Shown one piece after another: positions 45,946 through 57,820 of a DNA stretch of 64,000 bases. The position numbers and the translations under genes are program-made. The notes beneath the pieces are model-generated. The model worked only from the letters and a program-made list of their open reading frames with translations. It searched no databases and was not told the origin of the DNA. The first letter of the stretch is position 1. The number at the start of each line of letters is the position of its first letter. The stretch covers positions 178,051,604-178,115,603 of the forward strand of contig CM070873.1 in the NCBI GenBank assembly GCA_036365515.1, in the 5' to 3' direction. Origin of the DNA: Torymus aiolomorphi. Taxonomy: Eukaryota; Arthropoda; Insecta; Hymenoptera; Torymidae.

Positions 45946-46314
45946 TTAATTTTAAAACTGTTAAAAGATTAAATATTTTTTGTATAAATCATGGAGTGCT
46001 CCACTTTGGTATTAGCCTTTTTCTGATTAAATTTAGATAAGCCTTTCTCTTGGTTGGTCGTTCTTTTCCTGGACGCCAATGTCTATTAATAGTATGTATT
46101 TTTGTCTCCTCAAAATAGTAAAAAACCTCAAAAACACAGTAAACAGATATATAAACTTTTGTCTGCTCGATTGTTTACTATGTACCAGGGATTGATATGT
46201 CTAAAACTAATTGTCAAAAACATAAGTTTTCTACATGTAAAAACTATGTAACATATTATACGAAACTTTTGGGCTTTTCTACAGTATTTTACATGATAAC
46301 CATGTAAATTTAAC

Positions 46315-46440
46315 GGCCTTTCCACATTGAGTGCGTCGTGCGCCGTGCGCCGTATTTCGTGAGTAGTAAACACATACGGCATACCGGCCTTTCCACATGG
46401 AGTGCGTCGTGCGCCGTGCGCCGTGTTTTGTGAACCGGCA
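46315..46440. repeat. Two tandem units of 71 bp with CGCCGTGCGCCGT core
   Basis: ggcctttccacat(t/g)gagtgcgtcgtgcgccgtgcgccgt begins at 46,315 and again at 46,386. It is possibly the end of a DNA transposon; no partner was found. Confidence 0.6.
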
Positions 46441-47512
46441 TCCTCCAATTCTTGTAGACCGTGTTACTCATAAACTCGTGCTCTCTGTTTCTAATGGGCG
46501 CTTGGTGGTGGGAGAGTGTTCCCCTTAATGCCCTCTCCTCCTCTGCCGTCACGATTTTCCCACCACTGTAGATGTGTGAGAGAGATAGCACGACCACGCG
46601 CCGCCATCTTGGACTTCACGCCGCCCGTAAAAGCGCGCAGTCTATGAGTATAAGTCTATGCGTCCACGTCTGCGTGGCCCCGGCGTTAATACGATTACAC
46701 TGGAATAGGTAGGTACAAGGCGAGACACACTATTTACCTGCAGCGGCGCGGGCACAATCAATCAGCAAAGAAGACACTAGACTTCATTTATTATTTATAA
46801 CGAGGCGAGGCCTTGTGCAGGTAAGGTTTTGAGTACTCAGTTACTCCACGACGACGACGGCAGGTTTTGTTGCGTTTCTTTTCGCTACGTTGTCAATTGT
46901 TGATTGGCCCGTGTCTATACTGGTGCAGGTGTTGAGCAATTACGGTCGACAGGGTAAATAGAATTATTTTTGCAACGGGCAGAGTAGATTGCTGTTGATG
47001 TTAAGTATACTGTAATACAGAGTGGTTTTAATGACGAGTTTCAATGAGTTTTAATGACTGTGGGTGACGCGCCCCCACAGTCTCCGCTGAAGTGATGACA
47101 ATGCCAGCTGATCGCCGACCACGACGACGGCGAGGTACGGTACCTACGCCGTCTCACACCGCGTGAGGAGCACGCCCACGAGACGGGCGCCGCGCACCGT
47201 AGAGCCATAACCTCACTTTTACGGGTCGCAGCTCCGTTATCGCGCGACGCATGTGTCAGGTGTCTCGGCTGTCGGCTGCGAGCGAGCGGGTATGCACGAG
47301 TTGCGCTTGTGATTGTGTGCGAGAGAGATACAAAGAAGGGGTGGCGAACGTGCAGCAGCAGCAGCAGCAGCAGGGGGCTCAAGAAAGAAGGATACGGCCT
47401 GGTCGGCATCGTACGTAAGCAGCAGAGATGGCAGCGATAGCTTTCGCCACGACGCCTATCACGATGGTAGCTGCTGCTGCGAGTACGGCTGCGATGACAA
47501 CGTCAATGATAA
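46441..47512. other. GC-richer region upstream of a candidate exon
   Basis: Contains a (CAG)7-like run at 47,351-47,374 and several overlapping frames on both strands, none with a domain. It may be the promoter and 5' exon region of the gene suggested at 47,513, but I cannot show this. Confidence 0.35.
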
Positions 47513-47824
47513 CGCCAACTACATGATCACATTGGAGAAAGTAACGAGAAGCCGTACAAAGATGAAGAGCACAATAATGTTTATGCCAAAGATGGCTCAA
47601 AAGGCAAGGACAAAGATAAGGGAAAGGAGAGGGAAAGAGAGGATAGTGAATCAGCTAAAGAATCTGAAGAGCAACACATTAAGTATGTTGAAGCATCTCT
47701 ATCTCTCGTCAACCCTGGATCCTGGACAAAGAGCAAAGTTAATGAACCACAGCCTGTTGCCGAGGTTCCTTCAACTTCAGTCTCTGATGCTCTAGTAGTA
47801 GCATCTCTAATTCCAGGTCCATTA
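47513..47824 (+). CDS. Candidate host exon ending at a consensus splice donor; product unknown
   Basis: The reading frame is open from after TAA at 47,510 to the donor TTA|GTAAGT at 47,825. It encodes a charged stretch (SKGKDKDKGKEREREDSE) followed by a more protein-like part with VEASLSLVNPGSWTKSKV and PSTSVSDALVVASLIPGPLV. The frame closes only in the presumed intron. The start of the exon is not clear. An overlapping 160-codon frame (47,313-47,795) reads through in another phase and looks less natural. I do not recognise the protein. It could be a gene fragment, like those seen at 53-57 kb, and not a live gene. Confidence 0.4.
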
Positions 47825-48732
47825 GTAAGTAGATATTTTCATTTTCTTTCGCGTATATACTAAATCTTTACTTTCAAATCAACTCAAGAGTGCAAATGAA
47901 AAAATTAATTGAGAAACGTCATATATCGAAGTTTGAGATCATAGTACTTACTATGTAATGACAGTCGTGTTTCTATTGCTGCTAGCAGTCAGTTACGTGT
48001 AAGTATTGTAATTTATGGTTATGGCACCTGTACATAGGTCCGATACTTACAAACACTTGCAATCTATTTTAACATCTAAATATTTTGTAGAAATAATGCT
48101 AGATTTTTCAATCCATAGGTGACAGTGTGATAATTTATTCTAAGGAGAATTTTGTAAAATATATTATTGATAATCCATTTCTTTAGTTTATTTAATTTAA
48201 TGTAATTATTTTTCATACTAAATCCAAAAAATTTCTATTTTTGTTTTCTTTTCCCGGCAAAAAAGACCATGTTGATAGAAAATTTTTTTGATTTTCCTTT
48301 TTCTTTTCTACACATGTCAGGGTATTCAAATCTAAAATAACAACCGTTATTTACTAAACCAAATTTTTTTTCCCAGTACAGTTCTTCAGCATCGATTAGA
48401 AGTTATGGACTCTCAATATGACTATTAATATGACCATCATAAGGCAGGAAACCTTTAAGAAAATAGCATCAAATTGGGAACTACAACTTTGACAAAACTC
48501 AACAGTGACATTATAATGGGCAATCTCAAGTGAAGGGTTTTCTGATACACGCATCTTGACAGCTTCATCTTCCAGATTATCCACGGAACCTGAGCTAGTC
48601 TGTAATTATTTTAATACACTGTGGCCACTTTTTGGTCTCTTTGAATAATCATTATTTCAGTAACCTACTGCTTTCGATGATTGCTACAGCTTTATTTTTT
48701 TTTTCAGGGTCTTCATTTTCCTTCCAGAAAAA
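47825..48732. other. Non-coding, possibly intron
   Basis: Begins with the splice donor of the candidate exon. AT-rich, no repeat or coding frame recognised. Confidence 0.35.
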
Positions 48733-50245
48733 GCAGCACTTATATAGAGGCCACCTGTCAGATTTAACAGGTGTACTCATTATTCAGTGTTGTTGATGTT
48801 TACTTTGAAGTGCTGTGTTGTAGTACTTAATTTAAAAAAGTATTAGAATAATAGAAATCCACTTCTCTAATGCATTTCAGGCATCACATGTATTTTTAAG
48901 CTGATTTCATCTTTCTGTAAGTAGGTATAATTTTTCAGATTTAGTTGAGGCACTGCTCGTGTATTTCTTAGAACTGTCAAACTGAAAAATGATATATTTT
49001 CATTTTTTTATTAAATTATATATATTTTCAGAAACATAAAGTCAACTCAAAAATAGATGAGATATCTGAGATGCATTACTGAAGCGGATTTTTATCATTC
49101 TCACAGTCTTTTCGATTAAGTACGGACACATCATGTAAAAGTAAATATCGATTACATTGAATGGCCAATATACCTGCTAAATCTAACAGGTGGCTTTTAT
49201 ATTGTAGGAGCAGGATGAACTTCCTTTCCAAATTTTGAATTTTGACCCGTATAGTGTAGTGTAGTGTGAATGTGTCTAAAAGATCTATAGATCTATAGTT
49301 AGCCCTGCTTAACAGCTACGTTCACAAAATGCAAGGCATTCAATGTTCAACTTAAGGCTGCATGGTTAAGCAATAAATCTGAGAACATGTAAAAATTGTG
49401 AAAAAGTTATTTTAACCTGTGAAATTCACTTTGATTGTAGTAGTTAAGGGGGCTAGACACCTTTTTTCTCTGAAATAAGAAGTCACATTTTAATACATAA
49501 ATGTAAACTAATTATTTCATACTTTTTACATATAAAAGTGGGTATATTTACCTTACCTTAAAACTTTCTCCGATGGGCCTTTTATATGGTCCAGAACCAT
49601 AGTCATCGATGAAACAAGTTTTTTCACTATCCGTAAGCTTTGAAATTTTCCTGTGGATGGATTGACTTCAGATTTGAACTAAATTACTCCTGAATAGTAT
49701 AATTCTCATATGAGTGTAGGGATTTTTGATCTAATGAGAAAAAAAAAATTGTGCTGTTTTTCAAGAGTTTTTTTTTTAATTTTTTTAAATTTTTTATATT
49801 TTTTCATAATTTTTCTGATGTAAAAATTGTTTCCGACATTTAATCCTAAATCCCTACACTCATATGAGAATTATACTATTCAGGAGTAATTTAGTTCAAA
49901 TCTGGAGTCAATCCATCCACATGAAAATTTCAAAGCTTACGGATAGTGAAAAAACTTGTTTCATTGATGACTATGGTTCTGGACCATATAAAAGACCCAT
50001 TGGAGAAAGTTTTAAGGTAAGGTAAATATACCCACTTTTATATGTAAAAAGTATGAAATAATTAGTTTACATTTATGTATTAAAATGTGACTTCTTATTT
50101 CAGAGAAAAAAGGTGTCTAGCCCCCTTAATGAATAATGAAGGGGCTTATTCGTTAATTATCGCCATTAATTGACTTTTAGAGGTTAGAGGCAAATTTCAT
50201 AATTCTGACATGTTCCTAAATTTATTATTCAATTGCACTTGCTCA
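48733..50245. repeat. Duplicated segment, copy A (interrupted by a TTAA MITE)
   Basis: 48,733-49,447 plus 50,130-50,245 matches 50,398-51,240 over about 830 bp. Each copy begins with a TIR element of about 480-510 bp with inverted ends (tataaaagccacctgttagatttagcaggt), followed by gtatagtgtagtgtagtgtga and agatctatag. Copy A carries the MITE and copy B does not. Confidence 0.75.
49448..50125. mobile_element. Palindromic MITE with TTAA target duplication (678 bp)
   Basis: Ends GGGGGCTAGACACCTTTTTTCTCTG... in exact inversion at the other end, with TTAA at 49,444-49,447 and 50,126-50,129. Arms of about 290 bp are nearly perfect, with a short T-rich loop near 49,750-49,830. The duplicate segment at 51,126 reads gtagTTGAtgaataat without the insert, which confirms the boundaries. 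TTAA suggests a piggyBac or Kolobok family source. Confidence 0.85.
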
Positions 50246-50397
50246 AAGTAAACATTAAATAACATATATTACAAGCAGTCCTACAGATTTACAGATCTTT
50301 CGGACAGTCACACACTACACAAAAGTTCAAATTTCATAAGAGAAAACACATTTAATTAAATAGGCTGATATTTACAACTTGAAAAGAGAAATTAATC

Positions 50398-51240
50398 TTG
50401 CTCCTATAATATAAAAACCACCTGTCAGGTTTAACAGGTGTACTCATTATTCAGTATTTCTGACGTTTACTTTGAGGTGCTGTGTTTTAGTACTTAATTT
50501 AAAAATGTATGATGATCATAGAAATCCGCTTCTTTAATGCATTTCAGACATCGCATTTATTTTTAAGCTGATTTCATCTTTTTGTAAGTAGATATAATGA
50601 AAAAAAATTAAGTTATGCAATTTTTCAGATTTAGTTGAGGCACTGCTTGTGTATTTCTTAGAACTGTCAAACTGAAAAATGACATATTTTCATTTTTTTT
50701 ATTAAATTATATGTATTTTTAGAAACATCAAGTCAACTCAAAAATACATGAGATGTCTGAGATGCATTACTGAAGTGGATTTTTATCATTCTTACAGGCT
50801 TTTCGATTAAGTACGGACACATCATCTCAAAGTAAATATCGATTAGATTCAATGGCCAATACACCTGCTAAATCTAACAGGTGGCTTTTATATTGTAGAA
50901 GCAGGATGAACTTCCTTTGCAAGTTTTTAATTTTGGCCCATATAGTGTAGTGTAGTGTGAGTGTGTCTAAAAGATCTATAGAGCTATAGTTAGCTCTGCT
51001 TAACAGCTACGTTCACAAAATGCAAGGTATCCAATGTTCAATTTAAGACTGCATGTTTAAGCAATGTGAGAGCATGTAAAAATTGTGAAAAAGTTATTTT
51101 AACCTGTAAGATTCAGTTTGTAGTAGTTGATGAATAATAAGGTGGCTTATCCATTAACTACCACCATTAATAGACTTTTGGAGGTTATAGTCAACTTTTT
51201 ATAATTCTGATGCGTTCCCAGATCTATTACTCAATCATGC
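50398..51240. repeat. Duplicated segment, copy B (no MITE)
   Basis: Direct copy of 48,733-50,245 without the MITE, about 90 % alike. Confidence 0.75.
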
Positions 51241-51433
51241 AGGTAATTAAGTGATAGCAGTGACAGTTTCAGAATTAAAATTTTACATAATCATATCGAG
51301 TATCTGTGTTGCCGTTATTTGATTAAGGTAGCAGTATGAAACCTCTTTATTATTGTACCTATTTCACGAATAGCCCATCAGTCACTGCTCATAAATTTGT
51401 TACTATACATACTAGCAACTTTAACTAAACCAA

Positions 51434-53045
51434 ATGAGTTTTTTGTCCTCTCAGACTGCTATCAATTCAACTTTGATAGGTTGTTTGTATGTGTAATGAA
51501 ACACGTGGATCCTTTTGAGCAATTAAGTATTTTATTAATTTACTATCAGTCGACGTTTCGGAATCATTGTAGGATTCCCTTTTCCAGAGACTAGAAAACA
51601 ACGATGTAACTTAATTTGTATGATCTAATTTCGCCACTATAATAACAAACAATACACAGCACAAGTCTTACCTAATTAATTAAATTAACTAACACATACG
51701 CCCAATTTCATAGCAATGTAGTTGCTCGTCAATATAAAAAGATTGAACACGTAGCTCTCTCGACATTTTCTTTCTAACGCACGTCATATTTGCACTGTAA
51801 TTAAATCGAAAAAATTATGATTAGAAGGCTGAATGTGAATTTCAAATAATTATGAACCGCACGAATTATGAAATGAACTTACTAAATAAAAAACGAAACC
51901 ATGTTGGAAAAATTAAAAACTGACAGGAACTGTGGTACATTGACCCGTTATCAAGCTACTAGTTTTCCCCGGATGGTAGCCAACAGAGCTATCAAAGAGG
52001 GACTGCGGATAGGTGACATCGCAGGGGATTATTTATACCCAAAAATCGAGTGGGGGGACACGACAGTACAAGCGGTGCGCCGCTCATAGTGTCCGTGGAT
52101 CGCCCTGCTACTACAAAGCATCCAAGAACCATAGCGAGTCGAGAGGCTCCTGGCGCTCCTCTTCACCGCACACACATGCGCATACGCAGGAACTAAGTAG
52201 TGCAACCTCAACATCGCTCATACCATCGTGCTACCCCGGCTTCTCAGAATACGAGAACTCGACCCTCTAGGAACTAACTGTTCTTTTCTATCTTTAATTA
52301 CGTTATTGATAATATCTATGGAAGCTTTATAATCATTTTTCAACTTAATAGTATCAGTGATTCTATTCATATTATTTTTTGTATTATAAATGTGGATCAT
52401 TTCTGAAAATTCTCTTTTACCTTTCTTAATTTCTTTATCCAAAACTTTAATCTTTTCAAAATTAATTCTGTGACGTGTTTCTGTGGCGTGTACGGCTAGT
52501 GCAGATTTAGTATCGCTATTTTTTACACTCAATTTATGCTCATTCATACGAATTTTGAGTTTTCTGCTAGTTTGTCCAACATATGTTAGATCACAATCAG
52601 AACAACCTATCTCATAAACAACGTTACTCTGCTGCAAACTATTTAATCTATCTTTACCTAACGTCATGAATCTCGATAACTTGTTAATTGGTTTGTTTAC
52701 AACCCTGTAACCGTGACTAGATAATATAGATTTTAGTTTAAAGCTTAAATCTTTAATAAATGGTAAAACTATAATTTTGTTGTTGTTGGCAACTGTATTC
52801 TTTGTCAGTGAACGATTATTTTTTGAATTATCATGATTGTTGTTTAACTGGAAAATCCTATGTCTCATATTTTCAGAGATAAATTTCATAGGATATCCAT
52901 TATTTTTAAGAAACTGAATTGCAATATCTAGATTTTGTCTATGAAATTTTTTATGTGAAAGATTAATAGCACGATCTACAAGATTGTAAACAATTGCTCT
53001 TTTATTTTGAATAGGATGATGCGAATCGAAATGAATAAATCGTCC
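51434..53045 (-). pseudogene. Penelope-like element copy A: C-terminal RT-linker and GIY-YIG endonuclease with terminal region
   Basis: The coding part (53,045-52,218 minus) starts abruptly in SGRFIHFDSHHPIQNKR and runs through the linker to the endonuclease, with VYEIGCSDCDLTYVGQTSRK and KIRMNEHKLS, ending SRILRSRGSTMV. It is open throughout, but all RT motifs are missing, so it is a 5'-truncated copy. The terminal region, 52,217-51,434, contains the hammerhead-like stem (51,549-51,593) and a candidate intron. It is very close in sequence to copy B (59,395-60,221), differing at only a few residues, for example KREFSE against KGEFSE. Confidence 0.85.
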
Positions 53046-53835
53046 GGATTCTTTCTTCTTTAGATTTTCTGTACAAATAAACATTGGTTGATACTTTAGA
53101 TGGCTTAGGTACTTTCTCTATATTTTCTTCTTTACTTTGAAAACTTATTTTATCATCATAAGCTTGATCATCCATTAAACTGTCATTTTAAGCCGTGAAA
53201 CAGAAGTTCTTATGTTTGGCATTTCTGTGCCGAATAATAACTTATCCGCTACAGGGTCTAAGAGGCTTCCAAGTTTGAAGCCCTGGCTTCAATTGCTTTA
53301 AACATCTTTCTAAAATAATCTTGTTCAAAGTTCTACATCGTGCACGCTATATCTGAAAAGAAATAATAAATGTAACGTTGAGAGGAAAGGCGCAGAGACA
53401 CGCATCTGTAAAAATATTATAAAGTATTCTGTTCATAGATTTAGATTTTACCTGAATCTACTCTGTTGCCGCCAACCTGAAACGTCGTCCCGGAGCCTGT
53501 AAGAATAGAAGAGTACCAATCAGCCCAATAGAAAAAAGGTTAGGAACGCGTTAAGGCTTACCGAAGCTGCTCTGTTGAAGCATCGCTGTACTTTCTGCGT
53601 CAGGCAGGTCGCTGCCGTAACCACAATCGTGAAGAGCACCATCAAACATACCAAGGAGATGTATTGCATTCCTCGTCATCACTGTCAGGAATACCGGGCA
53701 GCAGGCATGGGCTGCAGTACTTATTGCGCTTTGTATAAACAGCGACGCCGAAAGGCGCGGCTCGCCCAGCGTACAGCCGATCAGCTGGCCGCCATCCCAC
53801 AGGCATGCCAGCTGCCAAAAGAACAGAAATGGCCG
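53046..53835 (-). pseudogene. Decayed multi-exon host gene fragment, minus strand; identity unknown
   Basis: On the minus strand I read an open stretch, 53,835-53,564, ending ...LPDAESTAMLQQSSFG at donor GTAAGC, an acceptor ttctattcttacag (about 53,500), a 46 bp exon GSGTTFQVGGNRVDS, donor GTAAAATC, and an acceptor ttatttcttttcag at about 53,350. Then come broken frames with FEQDYFRKMFKAIEARASNLE, DPVADKLLFGTEMPNIRTSV and DDKISFQSKEENIEKVPKPS, up to the PLE edge at 53,045. Several small indels break the last exon. A plus-strand frame (53,575-53,838) overlaps, and I cannot exclude it, but the chain of splice signals favours the minus strand. I do not recognise the protein. Confidence 0.42.
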
Positions 53836-54799
53836 TAACGACAGTTTACGGTCATAAATACCGATTATAAAGAAAAAGACGTTTAATTAAATAATATAAT
53901 TAGAACCTATCAGAATGCGTGATGTTTTCATAGAATTACTCTACTATGAAAAACTTTGAGAAGAGCCTAAATATTTTTTTAAAACAGCCAACAAGACGTC
54001 CTGTACAAGAATAATATACTACCAAACTTCATATTGGAAGAACTACAGAATCTTTGAAACATGTTGTCCCTGAAAAGAAAGCATTAACATTTTATTACGA
54101 AAATATTTTTTGATTTATACATTTATCTAAATAAAAGTAGAAATAATAAAACTTTCTACGAAAGTATAAAATAAGGCAAGTATAAGTATTTCCTGGAATC
54201 TATAAAAATACAAAGAATTATATTTTCACATGACTTTACAATTAATAGTATTGTTATTTTATCATCATACCTAAGAAAATACACGTCTGACTATATTATT
54301 TCAAAAAAGTTTACCAATGTAATCATTTTATCGAGCTTCTTGAAGAATTAACATTCAAATTTAAAACTTTTGTGAATAACAATACTACCATTCAATAATG
54401 ATAATAAAAATATACTATAATCAACTCTCATAACGTTATCACATTATGTAATTATCATTTTCTCTTAAAAAGTTGTGAAATCTATCTCAAAAAGAAATTT
54501 TACAAAAGTTTAAACTAAGGCAAATATTAGTCTCTCTCTCTCTCTCTGTCACCCTCCCTGTATCTCTCTCTTCCTCTCTCTCTTTCTCTCTCTCTCCCTC
54601 TCCCTCTCCCTCTCCCTTCCTCGCTCTTTATCTCTCTCTCCCTCTCTCTTCCTCTCTCTCAATATCCATCAAAGTTTTTTAAAAGCTAATTTTTTAAGTA
54701 CGTTCTAACAACACAATTTGTTTAGTTCTTTTAATTCTTCTAGTCTCATCTATTCAATAAGCCCTCTTTACAAATGGTAATAATTTTTTTTATGACTGT
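53836..54799. other. AT-rich non-coding DNA with a (CT)n microsatellite
   Basis: 54,531-54,660 is an impure (CT)n/(CCTCT)n tract. actttctacgaaagtata at 54,152 links this region to the repeat family at 1.5 kb. No genes. Confidence 0.55.
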
Positions 54800-55065
54800 A
54801 CAAATAATAATTTTTATGATTTTTTAAAAGAAATCAAATAAATGCCAGTCAAAAAGTCTTTCACTTCTTTGAGTGATTGTATGCTGACCAAATTATATGT
54901 AAGTAAGTACATTCAAATTGTTCACTGAAAATGAATCAAACGAAAGTTGTGAAATCAATTATCTATAGTCAAGTAATGCAAACAACACTTGGAAACAATT
55001 GTATGACTGCTCTTAGAAATGTATTCAAATTTGTTCATCCCTCTATACAAATGAAGGGGGTGTCA
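54800..55065. repeat. Second copy of the 1.6-2.3 kb dispersed repeat
   Basis: Shares aagtcttt(c/t)acttctt, acattca.attgttcact, aatcaaac.aaag, gtgaaatcaattat and agtcaagtaatgc with 1,670-2,210. Confidence 0.6.
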
Positions 55066-55079
55066 AACCCAATTTTTAC

Positions 55080-55420
55080 CGACCGAGCAAACTATTAATT
55101 GTTTTTAGCAGAAAAAAAAATATAGAACGACATATGAAAAATAATGAGTTCATTGCCCTTCGTAATACCATTATTAATCATTCTGCAAAATCCCAAGTCA
55201 ATATTCGGAAGCGTTTAAGAATGGCATTTGAACGAAAATTTCGTTCAAATGCCATTCTTAGATGCCTTAAAATATCAACGTGAAACTTCGAAGAATGGTA
55301 GCTAGTATGATTACGGAGGGCAATACATCCATGATTTTGCATAATATGTAAAAAAAAGTAGCTGTTGTTATCATGGTAAATATTGTTAGGTTGATTGCTT
55401 CCATTAGATGGCGGCATACA
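55080..55420. repeat. Imperfect hairpin element with a perfect 22 bp core
   Basis: 55,216-55,237 and 55,239-55,260 are exact inverses around a single A (taagaatggcatttgaacgaaa). The similarity continues weakly outward (cattgccctccgtaat / attacggagggcaat). It looks like a MITE-like hairpin. Confidence 0.6.
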
Positions 55421-55901
55421 GGTAATTCCTAAACTGAATAAGCGAAAAATTTACCGTCTAAAAGGCATTAGTGGCCTTCTATTACAGACATGTTACCGTG
55501 CAATGGTCGTATTCTTCGTTTATGTTTATATTTACATAACCTAAAAATTAACACATCGCAAGCAACGTACTACCGGGCAGCGGACGCGTCATAAGCTATA
55601 CGGAGAAAAAATGAAAAAAGGAAGAGAGCGAATAATGGCTCGCCAGGAAGAATTCGACTATGAGGCGACAATGGTGGAGAAGAAAATGTCGGTGAATCTC
55701 GAGGCCGGCTGTATTATCGGACGGCCGCTGCTGTGATTCAGCGTCCGGACAGCGGTAGCTCGTTCTGCTTGCGCTCTGTTTACGAGCTGGCGCGGCAAAG
55801 GTAACAAAGCGCGCGAGTAGAAGAGCGCGGGTACATATAGTGGCGGTGGGTATGGCATATATCAGGGGAAGAGTCATCGTGCGGCTGCTTTTTTTTATAA
55901 A
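55421..55901. other. Non-coding segment, nothing recognised
   Basis: GC rises toward 55,700-55,850. Overlapping frames on both strands lack known motifs. Confidence 0.4.
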
Positions 55902-56837
55902 TTTTCTACAACCGCACCATTGCTCATCTCGAACTTTGCGCCTTCCGTCACGCGAACATCAAGGAGGCGCATCAAGGTGCAAGAGAAAATTGAGAAGCAG
56001 CGTCAAATGCCCCACCACATGCACATCAAGCTGGAACTGCTGGAGTGCGTATACCTCGTTTCGGATACGACGCTGAAGTTAGCTGCTCAGAATTGGCAGC
56101 TGCTAGGAATAAACAAGCTTTAGGGGCTCCTAAAACAAATTTTTCTTACATTTTAGATGAATTTGGTTTATTAATATGTTAAAAATTACAATAATTGAAA
56201 ATATGTGATTCGGGGTGCTCATCTATGTCATATTTGTCTCTGGCAGCTGCTAAGTCTGAGCTACTAACTTCAGTATAGTCTTCGCGGCCCTGCTCATTGA
56301 AATTCCCTACATGGCAGCTCATGAGTTCGATGCTAGTGGTAGGATGATCTCCAAGACCTTCTACCAGCAGCTCAGGACGAGCAAACGTCAGTAGTTGGTT
56401 GGTTGGTCCTCGAGTTGATGAGGGAACACACTGTTGCTGCCAAGGTTACGTATAATGGCAATTGGTCGGCGTGCAACAACTTTATCATCAACGGGAATAT
56501 GAACGCTAAGGTATGTTTTAAATCTTTATTTCAGTCGTTTGTAATGTGCGAACATTTTTTTACTAATTATAAGCATTGGATTTGACTTTGTAGGTTTGGG
56601 ATTTGTTCTATCAAGCAGGTAAGGTGATAGCAATGCTCACTAAGATGATCAACGAAGAAGCTCTGAAGATGTATCTTTTCACTAACTAGCAGTGTATAAT
56701 TCAATATCTATACCTACATTAGCTGATATGTTTCAGTTGAAGAGATCGATTGTCCATTCCATTATTAGTAAAAGGATCATCAATGAAGAACTCATGGTAC
56801 TTCACTACAACTAACTTTCGTATCAGTAAGACATTTT
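55902..56837 (+). pseudogene. eIF3c: eIF3 subunit C (eIF3c) fragment with intron retained, broken
   Basis: eIF3c is a core PCI-domain subunit of initiation factor 3 and bridges mRNA recruitment on the 40S ribosome. Pieces appear in the right order: [20 protein letters not shown] (from 55,903); after a deletion and shift [20 protein letters not shown] and LLECVYLVS (to ~56,070); a 220 bp foreign or intronic stretch; [20 protein letters not shown] (from 56,289); NWSACNNFIINGNMNAK up to 56,510; a GT-AG intron at 56,511-56,593; VWDLFYQAGKVIAMLTKMIN; and, after another shift, [20 protein letters not shown] and [16 protein letters not shown]. Several indels show it is dead. The intron shows that it was copied as DNA, not from mRNA. 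Confidence 0.85.
56511..56593 (+). other. Intron in the eIF3c fragment (83 bp)
   Basis: AACGCTAAG|GTATGTTTTA...GACTTTGTAG|GTTTGGG. The flanking codons join correctly to the conserved NMNAK-VWDLFYQ of eIF3c. Confidence 0.8.
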
Positions 56838-57820
56838 AAATGAGTTTTTTGTCCTTTCAGACTGCTCGCAATTCAACTTTGATAGGTTGTTTGTATGTGC
56901 AATGAAACACGTAGATCCTTTTGAGCAATTAAGTATTTTATTAATTTACTATCAGTCGACGTTTCGGAATCATTGTAGGATTCCCTTTTCCAGAGACTAG
57001 AAAACAACGATGTAACTTAATTCATATGATCTAATTGCGCCACTATTATGATAAACAATACACAGCACAAATCTTACCTAATTAATTAAATTAACTAACA
57101 AATACGCCCAATTTCATAGCAATGTAGATGCTCGTCAATACAAAAAGATTGAACACATAGCTCTCTTAACATTTTCTTTTTAACGCACGTCATATTTGCA
57201 CTGTAATTAAATCGATAAATTATGATTATAAGGCTGAATGTGAATTTCAAATAATCATGAATCGCACGAATTATGAAAAGAACTTACTAAATCAAAAACG
57301 AAACCATGTTTGAAAAATTAAAAACTGATAGGAACTGTGGTACATTGATCCGTTGTCAAGCTACTAGTTTTCCCCGGATGGTAGTCAACAGAGCTATCAA
57401 AGAAGGACTGCAGATAGGTAACATCGCAGGGGATTATTTATACCCAAAAATCGAGTGGGGGGCACAACAGTACAAGCGGTGCGCCGCTCACAGTGTCCGT
57501 GGATCGCCCCACTACTACAAAGCATCCAAGAAACGTAGCGAGTCGAGAGGCTCCTGACGTTCCTCTTTGCCGCACACACATGCGCATACGCAGGAACTAA
57601 GTAGTGCAACCTCAACATCGCTCATACCATCGTGCTACCCCGACTTCTCAGAATACGAGAACTCGACCCTCTAGGAACTAACTGTTTTTTTCTATCTTTA
57701 ATTACGTTATTGATAATATCTATGGAAGCTTTATAATCATTTTTCAACTTAATAGTATCAGTGATTCTATTCATATTATTTTTTGTATTATAAATGTGGA
57801 TCATTTCTGAAAGCATTAAT
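56838..57820 (-). mobile_element. Inverted 3' part of Penelope copy B (left arm)
   Basis: Near-identical inverse of 60,035-61,006. It includes the last codons of the endonuclease ORF (57,820-57,622, ending SRILRSRGSTMV), a candidate pLTR intron and the hammerhead-like stem at 56,955-57,000. It joins head-on with plus-strand PLE sequence near 57,815. Confidence 0.8.

Noticed and set aside
47313..47795. 160-codon gene
   Set aside because: The frame starts in a low-complexity arginine/alanine repeat and its later part is out of phase with the better exon-like frame that ends at the donor site.
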